A stretch of DNA of 49,846 nt, from NCBI GenBank assembly GCA_900318535.1, contig ONKU01000024.1:1-49846 (forward strand), in the 5' to 3' direction. The notes under the pieces are model-generated. The model was given only the letters and a program-made list of their open reading frames with translations, was not told the origin of the DNA and made no database searches. Both the position numbers and the translations under genes were made by a program. Shown here in pieces: positions 40,039 to 49,084 of the stretch. The stretch comes from an uncultured Prevotellaceae bacterium (GTDB lineage: Bacteria; Bacteroidota; Bacteroidia; Bacteroidales; Muribaculaceae). How positions within the stretch are numbered: the stretch's first letter is position 1; every line of letters begins with the position of its first letter.

Positions 40039-40746
40039 CTATTTTCTCGAGACGCGAACAGCACGCACGGGCAAGCCGACGTACCGGCTGTCGTACCACA
40101 CCACTTTGCGCCACGAATTAGCGAACAGGATATAGGCTTCGCGAGAGCCGGCCGCTTCGAGGATGAGTTTATCGGGCGAACAGAGCGTTCGTGACCAGTA
40201 GTAGCAGCACACGCCATCGTTATAAAGAGTAGTCGAAAGGCCGCCCGCAGAGGGTAAGAATAGGGTTTTCCCGTTGGGGCCAGTAAGCAAATGGCCACTC
40301 ACACCCTTCTGCTCAACCCACTGCCATTCGCACTCGACCAACAACTCTTGCAACTGTCCCAACGTCGGCATGCACCACCGTGGTCCCCAGTTGATGGTAG
40401 CAGCATCATCTTCCGGCTCCAGTTCACGCTTGCCATCAAATATGCCGCTATTCTCGTCGACCCAATACTTTGTCAGCGCATCTAACCAGCCACTGCTATC
40501 TGAGCCGCTCCACTTATAATTGTTCCACTGGTAGGAATCCTTAGGAATGGTCTCGCCCCAGGAGAAGTAGTCACCGTATTCCTCGGGGCTATCGGCACCG
40601 ACGTTACACGTCGCCCACAACGTGCCGCTGGGCAGACCCAGGTCAACATATTCGTGATTATCGGGAATGGGCTCATCTTTATCGTCTTTGCATGAATTGA
40701 AAACAATAGGCAATGCAATAGCCAATAACAAAAATACCTTCTTCAT
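40039..40746 (-). CDS. FISUMP/DUF1566-like lipoprotein
   Basis: 235 residues. Lipoprotein signal MKKVFLLLAIALPIVFNSC (Cys19). Then the widespread Bacteroidales module HEYVDLGLPSGTLWATCNVGADSPEEYGDYFSWGET, followed by a C-type-lectin-like/FISUMP region with WCMPTLGQLQELLVEC, LLTGPNGKTLFLPSAGG, YYWSRTLCSPDK and ending RYVGLPVRAVRVS. Known: these sit on the cell surface or in the outer membrane, often in many copies; the function is not known. One domain, normal length. No operon partner. Confidence 0.85.
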   Translation of the reverse strand: MKKVFLLLAIALPIVFNSCKDDKDEPIPDNHEYVDLGLPSGTLWATCNVGADSPEEYGDYFSWGETIPKDSYQWNNYKWSGSDSSGWLDALTKYWVDENSGIFDGKRELEPEDDAATINWGPRWCMPTLGQLQELLVECEWQWVEQKGVSGHLLTGPNGKTLFLPSAGGLSTTLYNDGVCCYYWSRTLCSPDKLILEAAGSREAYILFANSWRKVVWYDSRYVGLPVRAVRVSRK

Positions 40747-40893
40747 AAATTCCTTCTAAAATTATACGGTGATTAATCATGGGCTTTCTCCAGCAATCTG
40801 CTCGAAAAATGTCATATATGATAATAACGCTATCGCAACCTGAATATTTTATGCCAAGCTTTAAGCATTACTGAATGCTGCTATACCAAATTA

Positions 40894-40930
40894 ATTAGCC
40901 ACTATGGGCATCAGGTCCACAGTGGCTAAT
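40894..40930 (-). terminator. Possible terminator of recQ
   Basis: The 10-bp perfect stem ATTAGCCACT / AGTGGCTAAT has a 17-base loop, 25 bp after the recQ stop. On the minus strand it is followed by TAATTTGG, only a weak T-run. Confidence 0.5.
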
Positions 40931-40954
40931 CATTAAACGGTGGTTTGCTTAATT

Positions 40955-43132
40955 TTAATTGCCCATCTCGCTCAGGAACTTGATGCGCACCAGGCGGATT
41001 TCCTCCTCGGTGTAGTCGTCGCCCAGTTCCTCCATAGCCTTCTCGATGTTGTCGGTGTCGCTCTCCTTGAAATATTCAAAAATGTCATCCTCGATATCCG
41101 AGTCGATGGCCTCATCGATGTAATATGACACGTTGATTTTGGTTCCGCTATAAACGATGGCCTCCAATTCATCGAGCAATTCTTCAAATTCCAGGTCCTT
41201 GCTCTCGGCCAGCGCGTCGAGAGACACCTTGCGGTCGATGGCCGTGATGATCTCGACCTTGAGCTTGCTCTTGTTGGCGACAGTGCGCACCCGCATGTCC
41301 TCAGGGCGCTCGATCTCGTTCTCATCGACATATTTCTTGATCAGCTCAACGAATTCCTTGCCATAACGCTTGGCCTTGCCGGGGCCCACGCCGGGAATGT
41401 TCTGCAGCTCGTCCAGTGTGATGGGATAGGTCGTCGCCATGGCATCGAGCGAGGGCTCCTGGAAAATGACATAAGTGGGCAGACCGTGCTGCTTGGCGAT
41501 TTTGCGTCTCAAGTCCTTGAGGATGCTGAACAGCTCGGCATCGACAGCACCGCTGCCACCGCCGCGCAATTCCTCGTCAAGCATCTCGGTATACTCGTTG
41601 TCCTCGACAATCCAGAACTTCTCACGGCTCTTGAGGAACTCCTTGCCCTCCTTGGTAACCTTGATCACACCGTAGTTCTCGATGTCCTTGGCCAGATAGT
41701 CGGCAAAGACGCCCTGGCGTATCACGGCCATGAGGAATTTCTCGTCACGCTGATCAGCACAGCCGAACACGTCCAGCTCATTATGCTTGTAGCCCTGAAT
41801 CTCGGAAGTGGCATCACCCATCATCACATGGGCGACATATTCGGGTTTGAAGCGTTCTCGCAGGGTCAGGATGGTCTCGATGGCGGCACGCAGTTCCTCG
41901 CTGGCCTCAACACGCTTCTTGGGCTTGAGGCAGTTGTCGCAGTTGCCGCAGTTGTCCTGCTCATAGGACTCACCGAAGTAGTGCAGCAGCGAGCGGCGGC
42001 GGCACACCGACGACTCGGCATAGTCGCGCGTCTCGAGCAGCAGCTGCTTGCCGATTTCCTGCTCGGCGATGGGCTTGCCCTGCATGAATTTCTCCAGTTT
42101 GTCCAGGTCCTTTCGGGAGTAGAAAGTGATGCACTTGCCCTCACCGCCGTCACGTCCGGCACGTCCGGTTTCCTGGTAATACCCTTCCAGACTCTTGGGA
42201 ATGTCGTAGTGGATGACAAACCTCACGTCGGGTTTGTCGATGCCCATACCAAAGGCGATGGTAGCCACGATCACGTCAACATCCTCGCTCAAGAAGGCAT
42301 CCTGGTTATTGCTGCGCATGGCGCTCTCCATGCCGGCATGGTAGGGCAACGCCTTGATGTCGTTGAGGCGCAGCACCTCGGCCAGTTCCTCCACCTTCTT
42401 GCGGCTCAGGCAATAGATGATGCCCGACTTGCCCTCGTTGCCCTTAATGAACTTGATGATCTCGCGGTCCACGTCCTTGGTCTTGGGACGCACCTCATAA
42501 TAAAGGTTGGGACGGTTGAACGACGACTTGAACACGGCAGCGCCGGTCATGCCCAGGTTCTTCTGGATATCATGCTGCACCTTGGGTGTCGCGGTCGCCG
42601 TCAGGGCGATGATCGGACGCACACCGATGCGGTTGATGATCGGGCGGATATTGCGGTACTCAGGGCGGAAATCGTGTCCCCACTCCGAGATACAGTGTGC
42701 CTCGTCAATGGCATAGAAAGAGATGGGCACATCTTTCAAGAAGGCCACATTATCTTCCTTGGTAAGCGACTCGGGAGCGACATACAGGAGCTTGGTGCGA
42801 CCGTTGCGCACGTCTTCCTTCACCTCCTCGATGGCCTGCTTGGTGAGGGATGAGTTCAGGAAATGGGCGATACCGTCCTCCTCGCTGTAACTGCGCATGG
42901 CATCGACCTGATTCTTCATCAGGGCGATAAGCGGCGAGATGACGATTGCGGTACCCTCCATGATGCGCGCCGGCAACTGGTAACACAGCGATTTACCGCC
43001 GCCTGTCGGCATCAGCACGAATGTGTCGCGCTCGGCCAGCAGGTTCTCGATTATCGCCTCTTGATTGCCTTTAAACGTCTCAAAACCGAAGTACTCCTTC
43101 AGCGCCGATATCAGCTTACTGTTTTTCGCCAT
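40955..43132 (-). CDS. recQ: ATP-dependent DNA helicase RecQ
   Basis: 725 residues. Superfamily 2 helicase: Walker A MPTGGGKSLCYQLPA (about 41-55), TSPL-like VISPLIALMKNQVDAM, DEAH box YAIDEAHCISEWGHDFRPEY, TATATPKV, and C-terminal lobe with VIVATIAFGMGIDKPDVRFVIHYDIPKSLEGYYQETGRAGRDG. A zinc-binding cluster CRRRSLLHYFGESYEQDNCGNCDNC and a winged helix follow. An HRDC domain (LRRKIAKQHGLPTYVIFQEPSLDAMA... LDELQNIPGVGPGKAKRYG) and a C-terminal acidic extension of about 110 residues complete it. Role: unwinding in recombination and replication repair. Downstream of clpX but with a 75-bp gap. Confidence 0.96.
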   Translation of the reverse strand: MAKNSKLISALKEYFGFETFKGNQEAIIENLLAERDTFVLMPTGGGKSLCYQLPARIMEGTAIVISPLIALMKNQVDAMRSYSEEDGIAHFLNSSLTKQAIEEVKEDVRNGRTKLLYVAPESLTKEDNVAFLKDVPISFYAIDEAHCISEWGHDFRPEYRNIRPIINRIGVRPIIALTATATPKVQHDIQKNLGMTGAAVFKSSFNRPNLYYEVRPKTKDVDREIIKFIKGNEGKSGIIYCLSRKKVEELAEVLRLNDIKALPYHAGMESAMRSNNQDAFLSEDVDVIVATIAFGMGIDKPDVRFVIHYDIPKSLEGYYQETGRAGRDGGEGKCITFYSRKDLDKLEKFMQGKPIAEQEIGKQLLLETRDYAESSVCRRRSLLHYFGESYEQDNCGNCDNCLKPKKRVEASEELRAAIETILTLRERFKPEYVAHVMMGDATSEIQGYKHNELDVFGCADQRDEKFLMAVIRQGVFADYLAKDIENYGVIKVTKEGKEFLKSREKFWIVEDNEYTEMLDEELRGGGSGAVDAELFSILKDLRRKIAKQHGLPTYVIFQEPSLDAMATTYPITLDELQNIPGVGPGKAKRYGKEFVELIKKYVDENEIERPEDMRVRTVANKSKLKVEIITAIDRKVSLDALAESKDLEFEELLDELEAIVYSGTKINVSYYIDEAIDSDIEDDIFEYFKESDTDNIEKAMEELGDDYTEEEIRLVRIKFLSEMGN

Positions 43133-43207
43133 AATCCAAGGTTTAGGGTTTCTATGATTCTACAAATATAGTATGTTTTTATGAACTGGGCAATTTTTAA
43201 GAAAATT

Positions 43208-44446
43208 TTATGGTGTCAGGAGCTCATAATTCGAGCGGGACAGTTGCCGCTCGGCAAACTCGCGCGTGAGCACATAGCGTTTCTTGCCCATCGACGGCGC
43301 CTGATACATGACATCGATCATGATGGTCTCGAACAGGCTTCTCAAGCCGCGGGCACCCAGTTTGTACTCGATGGCCTTGTCAACGACATATCCCAGCACA
43401 TCGTCCTCGATGACCAGCTCCACACCGTCCATCGCCAGCAGTTTCTTGTACTGGCGCACGATGGCGTTCTTGGGCTCGGTGAGGATGCGCAACAGGGCGT
43501 CGCGGTCCAGCGGCTCAAGGTTGGTGAGAATGGGCAGACGGCCGATGATTTCGGGAATGAGGCCGTAGCTGCGCAGGTCCTGCGGGGCCACAAAGTGCAG
43601 CAGCTTTTCGCGTTCGGCCCTGCTCACGTGGTTGCTGGCGCCGTAGCCCACGACGTGGGTGTTGAGGCGCTGAGCAATCTTGCGCTCGATGCCCTCAAAG
43701 GCGCCGCCGCAGATGAACAGGATATTTTTGGTGTCAACGGCAATCATCTTCTGCTCAGGGTGCTTGCGACCGCCTTGGGGCGGAACATTCACTACCGACC
43801 CCTCGAGCAGCTTGAGCAGGCCCTGCTGCACGCCCTCGCCGCTCACGTCGCGCGTGATGGACGGGTTGTCGCCCTTGCGCGCGATTTTGTCGATTTCGTC
43901 AATGAAGACGATGCCGCGTTCAGCCTCGGCGACGTTGTAGTCACAAGCCGCCAGCAGCCTGGTCAACAGGCTCTCGATATCCTCGCCAACGTAACCGGCC
44001 TCGGTCAGCACCGTGGCATCGACGATGGCAAAGGGCACCTTCAGCATCTGGGCAATGGTCTTGGCCAGCAAGGTCTTGCCGGTGCCCGTCGGTCCCACGA
44101 TGATGATGTTGCTCTTCTCGATATCGATATCGTCGTCACGCTTCTGGTTCAGGCGCTTGTAGTGGTTATAGACAGCGACCGACAGGTAGCGCTTGGCGGT
44201 TTCCTGGCCGATGACATACTGGTCAAGATAGGCCTTGATCTCCTCGGGCTTGGGCAATGACTCCATGTCCAGGTCGGGGAGCATCGATGATGACATCTTA
44301 TTGAGGTACTCACGGGAGAGCTCCACGGCCCGCTCGGCACAGTCGTTGCAGATGCAGCCGTTCATGCCCGGCAGCATCAGCTCGACCTCGCGGTCGCTGC
44401 GCCCACAAAAGCTGCAATACAGTGTTGTGTCTTTCTTTTTCGCCAT
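43208..44446 (-). CDS. clpX: ATP-dependent protease ATPase subunit ClpX
   Basis: 412 residues from the ATG at 44444-44446 ([17 protein letters not shown]). The frame is open 60 bp upstream, but that part overlaps clpP. Zinc-binding domain with Cys11, Cys14, Cys33 and Cys36. AAA+ core: Walker A GPTGTGKT (118-125), Walker [11 protein letters not shown] (180-189), the GYVG pore loop (151-154), sensor 2 region [10 protein letters not shown]. Unfolds tagged substrates and feeds them to ClpP. The clpP stop is 7 bp upstream, so the two are co-transcribed in the order clpP-clpX. Confidence 0.97.
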   Translation of the reverse strand: MAKKKDTTLYCSFCGRSDREVELMLPGMNGCICNDCAERAVELSREYLNKMSSSMLPDLDMESLPKPEEIKAYLDQYVIGQETAKRYLSVAVYNHYKRLNQKRDDDIDIEKSNIIIVGPTGTGKTLLAKTIAQMLKVPFAIVDATVLTEAGYVGEDIESLLTRLLAACDYNVAEAERGIVFIDEIDKIARKGDNPSITRDVSGEGVQQGLLKLLEGSVVNVPPQGGRKHPEQKMIAVDTKNILFICGGAFEGIERKIAQRLNTHVVGYGASNHVSRAEREKLLHFVAPQDLRSYGLIPEIIGRLPILTNLEPLDRDALLRILTEPKNAIVRQYKKLLAMDGVELVIEDDVLGYVVDKAIEYKLGARGLRSLFETIMIDVMYQAPSMGKKRYVLTREFAERQLSRSNYELLTP

Positions 44447-44453
44447 TATACTA

Positions 44454-45149
44454 TTACTCAGCGGGTTTCTCGGCAGCGGGTTTCTCGCGGACAAGCACTC
44501 TGTCAATCATGCCATAGTCCTTGGCCTCGGCAGCGGTCATCCAGTAGTCGCGGTCGCTGTCGGCATACACCTTGTCATAGGGCTGACCCGAGTGGTCGCT
44601 GATGATGGTGTACAGTTCCTGCTTGAGTTTGAGAATCTCACGCGAGGTAATCTCGATGTCCGATGCCTGGCCGCTGATGCCGCCCATCGGTTGGTGAATC
44701 ATCACACGGCTGTGCTTCAGGGCAAAGCGCTTGTCCTTCTGGCCAGCAACCAGCAGCACGGCAGCCATCGATGCGGCCATGCCGGTGCAGATGGTGGACA
44801 CGTCGCTGTTGATGAACTGCATCGTGTCATAGATGCCCAAGCCGGCATAAACCGAGCCGCCGGGCGAGTTGATGTACAACGAGATGTCCTTGCCGGGATC
44901 CGAGGTGTCGAGATAGAGCAGCTGGGCCTGCACCACGTTGGCGCTGTAGTCATCGACCTGGGTGCCCAGGAAGATGATGCGGTCCATCATCAGACGCGAG
45001 AACACGTCGAGCTGGGTCACATTCAGCTTGCGCTCCTCCATGATGGTGGGCGAGATATAGTTATTGGACACGCCAGCGGCATACTGGTCAAGTGCCAAAC
45101 CGTTCATTCCAAGGTGGTGTACAGCAAATTTTCTGAAATCGTTTTCCAT
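44454..45149 (-). CDS. clpP: ATP-dependent Clp protease proteolytic subunit ClpP
   Basis: 231 residues. Catalytic triad Ser127 (CTGMAASMAAVLL), His152 (SRVMIHQPMGG) and Asp201 (SDRDYWMTA). The family block SLYINSPGGSVYAGLGIYDTMQ is intact. About 25 residues longer than E. coli ClpP, with extra residues at both ends (C-terminal EKPAAEKPAE). A TATCTTTG -7-like element (45179-45186) lies 30 bp upstream. The tetradecamer forms the degradation chamber for ClpX. Confidence 0.97.
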   Translation of the reverse strand: MENDFRKFAVHHLGMNGLALDQYAAGVSNNYISPTIMEERKLNVTQLDVFSRLMMDRIIFLGTQVDDYSANVVQAQLLYLDTSDPGKDISLYINSPGGSVYAGLGIYDTMQFINSDVSTICTGMAASMAAVLLVAGQKDKRFALKHSRVMIHQPMGGISGQASDIEITSREILKLKQELYTIISDHSGQPYDKVYADSDRDYWMTAAEAKDYGMIDRVLVREKPAAEKPAE

Positions 45150-45282
45150 AAATCTTGTAGTTAAAATTAATTTTTGTTCAAAGATACTATTTTTTTCTCA
45201 ATCCCACGTCAACTTGGGGAAATATTTTTATCGGTTTTACTCAAAAACCGAGCCAACCGACATTTTGTCACCCTGTCCCGAT

Positions 45283-45320
45283 AAAAAAGTGCAGGCCGGG
45301 CACATCGGCCCGGCCTGCAC
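45283..45320 (-). terminator. Intrinsic terminator of tig
   Basis: The perfect 13-bp GC-rich stem GTGCAGGCCGGGC / GCCCGGCCTGCAC (45289-45301, 45308-45320) has a six-base loop and is followed on the minus strand by six T. Confidence 0.92.
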
Positions 45321-45344
45321 TACTAGTTTACTATGAACTGAGAT

Positions 45345-46715
45345 TTACTTCTCGTCTTTCTCGTAGAGCTTGCGGAAGTCCTCTACGCTGATGCTCTTCT
45401 CGTTGACCTTAACGGCCTCCTTGACGGCAGCATAGAACTTGTTGTCCAATGCATGCTCCTGGATGGCATCGCGCGCGCGGTCATCCTGCATGAAGCGCTC
45501 GGCCTGCTGTTTGATCAGGTCCTCGGGAGCGTTGTAGATGCCGTACTGCGACAGCTGCTGCTGGGCAAAGATGAAGGCAGCGGTGTCGATGTCCTCTTTC
45601 TCGACCTTGATTTCCAGAGCCTGTGCCAGGTGGTCCTTCACGAGTTGCCAGCGCAGCTGCTTGAACATGTTCTGGGCCTCCTCGTCGGTCACCTCAACGT
45701 TCTGCTTCTCGTCCTGCTCGCGGCGCAGCTTCAGGAAGCGCTTCAGGAACTCCTCGGGCAGCGGCATTTCGCCGGCCTTCTCGGTGAGGATGCGCTGAGC
45801 GTCAACGGTGAAGCGGTAGTTGCTCTCGGGAATGTTGGCCTTGGCGATCATGTCGCGCATAGCCTCGCGGAAGGCAGCCTCGTCCTTGACATCGGTCTCG
45901 GTGCCCAGAACGCCCTTGAAGAACTCCTCGTTCATCTCGGCATCCTTGTTGACCTTGATCTCCTCGATGGTGATGCGGAAGTCGCTCTTCACGTCGGCAT
46001 CAGCGCGGTCAACGTTCAGCAGGCCCGACAGCTCGGCGGTGTTGCCGTTGTAGGCCTTGTGGGGATTGAAGGTGAAGGTGTCACCCACCTTGACGCCCAC
46101 AAACTTGGCAGCCTCGTCATCATCGGCCATGTAGCGCGGCGAGATCACGGTGCGCTCCACCTTGATGCCGTTCTCCTTGTCGTTGCCCTGCTCGTCGAGC
46201 TCTGCCATCGAGCCACGCAGCATCGACTCCTTGTCGCTCTCCTCGCCGTCGACGAGGGTGCCCAGGCGCTTGCGGTCGTGAGCAATGGCGTCATCGATCA
46301 TCTGGTCGGTCACCTCGATATTGTAGTAGGGCACATTGATGCGCTTGTTGAGCTTCAGCTCGATAGCGGGAGCCATACCCAGGTCATACTTGAAGGTCAT
46401 CTCCTCGTCCTTCATGATATCGACCTTGGTGTCCTCGTTGGGCAGGGGCTCGCCCAGGATCTGCAACTTGTTCTCGCGGATGTAGTCATACACCGCGCGG
46501 CCCACCATGCGGTCCACCACGTCGGCGGTCACGCTGGGTCCGTAAAACTTCATCAGCAGGCTCTTGGGGGCCTTGCCGGGGCGGAAGCCCTTCAGCGGGT
46601 GACGCACGCCCATCTGTGCCACTTCCTTGTTCACGTCAGCGGCGAAATCTTCTCTCTTGAGCTCCACGGTGAGCATTCCGTTCACCGCATCAATCTGTTC
46701 AAAATTTACGTTCAT
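45345..46715 (-). CDS. tig: Trigger factor
   Basis: 456 residues from the ATG at 46713-46715 (MNVNFEQIDAVNGML). The frame extends to 46784, but the predicted promoter (46766-46796) lies inside that extension. N-terminal ribosome-binding domain: LKREDFAADVNKEVAQMGVRHPLKGFRPGKAPKSLLMKFYG contains the GFRxGxxP signature. The middle FKBP-type region is poorly conserved, as usual in Bacteroidetes. The C-terminal helical cradle has ERFMQDDRARDAIQEHALDNKFYAAVKEAVKVNEKSISVEDF. Role: nascent-chain chaperone at the ribosome exit. Own terminator, then clpP-clpX downstream. Confidence 0.94.
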   Translation of the reverse strand: MNVNFEQIDAVNGMLTVELKREDFAADVNKEVAQMGVRHPLKGFRPGKAPKSLLMKFYGPSVTADVVDRMVGRAVYDYIRENKLQILGEPLPNEDTKVDIMKDEEMTFKYDLGMAPAIELKLNKRINVPYYNIEVTDQMIDDAIAHDRKRLGTLVDGEESDKESMLRGSMAELDEQGNDKENGIKVERTVISPRYMADDDEAAKFVGVKVGDTFTFNPHKAYNGNTAELSGLLNVDRADADVKSDFRITIEEIKVNKDAEMNEEFFKGVLGTETDVKDEAAFREAMRDMIAKANIPESNYRFTVDAQRILTEKAGEMPLPEEFLKRFLKLRREQDEKQNVEVTDEEAQNMFKQLRWQLVKDHLAQALEIKVEKEDIDTAAFIFAQQQLSQYGIYNAPEDLIKQQAERFMQDDRARDAIQEHALDNKFYAAVKEAVKVNEKSISVEDFRKLYEKDEK

Positions 46716-46765
46716 TACTTCGTTTATCTTGTCTGTTAACTGTTTGATTTTCTGAAAAGCGGGTG

Positions 46766-46796
46766 CAAAGGTACTACTTTTCACCCGATACGCAAA
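46766..46796 (-). promoter_or_regulatory. Promoter of tig
   Basis: On the minus strand TTTG (46793-46796), 19 bases, TACCTTTG (46766-46773): perfect Bacteroidetes consensus, placing the transcript start between the two candidate ATGs and deciding for 46715. Confidence 0.75.
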
Positions 46797-46837
46797 ATTT
46801 CCCCACTAAAAATCGCTAAAAACGACAAATATAAAAA

Positions 46838-46910
46838 GAAGACAATAAATACAACAAATACAAATTTACCCTAAAGAGTAAAGGTTGTACTTATTGTACT
46901 TATTGTCTTC
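46838..46910 (-). terminator. Terminator of the ECF sigma gene
   Basis: A 26-bp inverted repeat (46838-46863 and 46885-46910) has three mismatches. In the minus-strand RNA all three become G-U pairs, so the stem is complete only in the sigma transcript. CTTTTTAT follows on that strand. It begins 13 bp after the sigma stop codon. Confidence 0.8.
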
Positions 46911-46922
46911 CTTATCGGTTGG

Positions 46923-47513
46923 TCAGAGCGTGAGCACGATGTTGTGCTCCTCGGCCAGGCGGCGCATGTTCAGGATAGCATAGCGCATGCGTCCCAGCGC
47001 CGTGTTGATGCTCACGCCGGTGGTGTCGGCAATCTCCTTGAAGCTCATGTTCTTGTAGTAACGCATCACCAGCACCTGGCGCTGGCTGGCGGGCAGCGTC
47101 CTGATCAGGCGGCGCACGTCGGTATGGATCTGCGAGGCCACCATGTCGTCCTCGATAGTCGACTGGGAGAGCTCTTTGCGGTTCAGGATGTTGGATTCGT
47201 CATCGTCGGTCGACTGCAGGTTCTCGTTCTTCACCTGCCTGAAGTAGTCGATAATCAGGTTGTGTGCAATGCGGCTTACCCATGCGGCAAAATGGCCGTT
47301 CTCGACGTAACGTCCCTGCTTGATGGTAGTGATGGCTTTGACAAAGGTGTCCTGGAACAGGTCATTGGCCAAGTCCTCGTTTTTCACCGAGTGATATATA
47401 TACATGAATATTCGGTCCTTGTGACGCTCCAGGAGCTCATCAAAGGCCTCGTTCTTGCCATCGACATATAGCGATATCAGTTGGTCATCGCTCTTGTCCT
47501 TCAATAACTTCAT
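46923..47513 (-). CDS. ECF-type RNA polymerase sigma factor
   Basis: 196 residues. Region 2: LISLYVDGKNEAFDELLERHKDRIFMYIYHSVKNEDLANDLFQDTFVKAITTIKQGRY... FAAWVSRIAHNLIIDYFRQ. Region 4: LIRTLPASQRQVLVMRYYKNMSFKEIADTTGVSINTALGRMRYAILNMRRL. No anti-sigma gene is adjacent. I recognise this type as a widespread Bacteroidales sigma of the RpoE-like class encoded near tig/clp genes. A TATATTTG -7-like element at 47631-47638 lies about 118 bp upstream. Targets unknown. Confidence 0.93.
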   Translation of the reverse strand: MKLLKDKSDDQLISLYVDGKNEAFDELLERHKDRIFMYIYHSVKNEDLANDLFQDTFVKAITTIKQGRYVENGHFAAWVSRIAHNLIIDYFRQVKNENLQSTDDDESNILNRKELSQSTIEDDMVASQIHTDVRRLIRTLPASQRQVLVMRYYKNMSFKEIADTTGVSINTALGRMRYAILNMRRLAEEHNIVLTL

Positions 47514-47630
47514 TACTTATCTGTTTTGGTCAATAATGAGTAATGTTTGTCGATAGGCAGTCTGTTTTTTAGTTATTTATGATCATTTAAGTTTATTCTC
47601 TCTCACAGGAAATCATTAGATTTCGGGCTG

Positions 47631-47638
47631 CAAATATA
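47631..47638 (-). promoter_or_regulatory. Putative -7 element of the ECF sigma gene
   Basis: TATATTTG on the minus strand. A TTTG is found 16 bases upstream (47655-47658), shorter than the normal 19. It implies a leader of over 100 bases. Confidence 0.45.
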
Positions 47639-47713
47639 GGCAAAATCAAAAAAACAAAGACATTTTTTCAAAAAAAAGTGACTTTTTGCCCGTTTTTTTG
47701 ACATTTTGGCCCC

Positions 47714-48064
47714 TTAACGGCGGCGACGGCGGTTGTTGCGCAGGCCCATGAGCCAGCGTGTGAGCCTGAAGCCCAGCAGCACATAGTCGGCCGTTTTCAG
47801 GTGTGTGACGGTTTCGGGGGTAAACATGAGTGCCCGCACGCCGTTGGCGGCAACGTTGCTCTTCACGCCGTCGATGTTGTATTGCAGGGTGGCCCGCTCC
47901 ACCTCGCGGCGCACCAGTGCCTTGCCGCGCGCACGCCGCAGTTCCTCGAGCGTCATGCCCCGCCAGTTGTCGGGCGCGTCGGGCGTGGCCACGGGCAGTT
48001 GAGCCGGACGGGGCTGGCTGGCGCCGTCGCGGGTCTCGCCGATGTTGTTGCTACTGCTACTCAT
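47714..48064 (-). CDS. Unknown small protein of the YtxH/holin-like cluster
   Basis: 116 residues. Polar, proline-rich first 35 residues, then WRGMTLEELRRARGKALVRREVERATLQYNIDGVKSNVAANGVRALMFTPETVTHLKTADYVLLGFRLTRWLMGLRNNRRRRR: a helical body with a positively charged end. No signal sequence. Overlaps the holin-like gene by 8 bp, so they are translated together. I do not know the family, but the co-occurrence with holin-like and YtxH proteins suggests a membrane-associated role. Confidence 0.65.
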   Translation of the reverse strand: MSSSSNNIGETRDGASQPRPAQLPVATPDAPDNWRGMTLEELRRARGKALVRREVERATLQYNIDGVKSNVAANGVRALMFTPETVTHLKTADYVLLGFRLTRWLMGLRNNRRRRR

Positions 48065-48407
48065 TGTCCTCGGGTTTTAAAAACAGTTTGCTCACGAAGC
48101 GTGCCACGGGATCCACGATGAGCTGGCGCTTGAAGGCAAACACCACTAGCAGCAGCACCAGCAGGATAGCCGCCGCAATCAGGTGTGCCCCCCAGGCACA
48201 GCCCAGCGCCGAAGCCAGCACACCGATGAGCGCCGTGAACAGGTGGTGCATCACAAACGTGGCAATGATGATGACCACGGCGACAAACGCCACTGCCGAC
48301 AGCAGCACAGCCAGTTTCTCGACTGCCGTGAGCTTGGTATAGTCCCACTCCATCGAGAAGAATCGGCGCGCCTCGGTAAACAGTTTCTTGTAATCTATCT
48401 CGTTCAT
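48057..48407 (-). CDS. Phage-holin-3_6/DUF1469-like membrane protein
   Basis: 116 residues. Amphipathic N-terminus (IDYKKLFTEARRFFSMEWDYTKLTAVEKLAVLLSAVAFVAVVIIIATFVMHHLFTALIGVLASALG) with two membrane helices, then AWGAHLIAAAILLVLLLVVFAFKRQLIVDPVARFVSKLFL with a third and a basic end. The pattern of putative holin-superfamily/DUF1469 proteins, which despite the name are usually chromosomal and linked to envelope stress. It forms an operon with the two YtxH genes upstream and the 116-aa unknown downstream. Confidence 0.75.
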   Translation of the reverse strand: MNEIDYKKLFTEARRFFSMEWDYTKLTAVEKLAVLLSAVAFVAVVIIIATFVMHHLFTALIGVLASALGCAWGAHLIAAAILLVLLLVVFAFKRQLIVDPVARFVSKLFLKPEDNE

Positions 48408-48485
48408 GCCATTTCAACACATGGCCATGCCAGGCAATGTGTCAGTGTGTTGTCACATCGCCTGTCATGGTACAATGCTATTTTG

Positions 48486-48683
48486 TCAGTCCTCGATCTG
48501 GGCGCTGATTTGCTTCACCAGCTGCTCCACCTCGTCGTCGCTGAAGTCGATGCCGTTCTTCTTCAGCATCTCCTTGATGCGGCTGCGCAGGTCCGAACCT
48601 TTCTCAGGAGCAAACAGAATGGCTGCCGAAGCGCCTACCAGTGCGCCACCCAGGAATGCATATAATAAGCTTAATCCTCTCAT
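48486..48683 (-). CDS. YtxH-domain small membrane protein
   Basis: 65 residues. One glycine/alanine-rich membrane helix (LLYAFLGGALVGASAAILFAPEKGSDLRSRIKEML) with the YtxH signature G-x4-G-x2-A-x3-LFAP-x-KG, then an acidic helical tail (IDFSDDEVEQLVKQISAQIED). Known: YtxH proteins are general-stress membrane proteins. A paralogue is encoded 24 bp upstream. Confidence 0.82.
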   Translation of the reverse strand: MRGLSLLYAFLGGALVGASAAILFAPEKGSDLRSRIKEMLKKNGIDFSDDEVEQLVKQISAQIED

Positions 48684-48707
48684 TGTATCTCAGTCGTTAA
48701 TCGGTTA

Positions 48708-48914
48708 TTAATCCAGCTTGTCTTTAATCTCCTCGGCGATGTCGTCAACAAGGTTGTCGAGTTTCGACCCTTTGAGCTTCACGCCCTGTTCACGCAGTGC
48801 ATCAGCGATGCGCTTGCGGGTATCATCACCCTTGTCAGGGGCGAACAACAGTCCCACGGCTGCGCCAGCGATGGCGCCGCCCACTACAGCCATAACAATG
48901 TTAATCGGTCTCAT
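48708..48914 (-). CDS. YtxH-domain small membrane protein, paralogue
   Basis: 68 residues. MRPINIVMAVVGGAIAGAAVGLLFAPDKGDDTRKRIADALREQGVKLKGSKLDNLVDDIAEEIKDKLD: same helix and LFAPxKG motif as its neighbour (written here in two halves of the same protein, residues 1-30 membrane part, 31-68 soluble tail). Probably the first gene of the four-gene envelope-stress-like operon. Confidence 0.82.
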   Translation of the reverse strand: MRPINIVMAVVGGAIAGAAVGLLFAPDKGDDTRKRIADALREQGVKLKGSKLDNLVDDIAEEIKDKLD

Positions 48915-49084
48915 ATCGGTAAGTAAATTAAATAATTAATAATGTCTTAGTAATGTCACTACAAGCAATAATCATGCCAGTCATGTGGCACAGTGCTTGA
49001 TTTTGGGCAATAAAATTACTCCTTCTTTTTGATTCTGGCAAATAATTTCTCAAAAAAGTGGATTGTCAGCCCCAAAACCCACCT

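Noticed and set aside
41486-46739. Long plus-strand frames opposite recQ, clpX, clpP and tig
   Set aside because: Antisense shadows of highly biased core genes; no motifs, no promoter.
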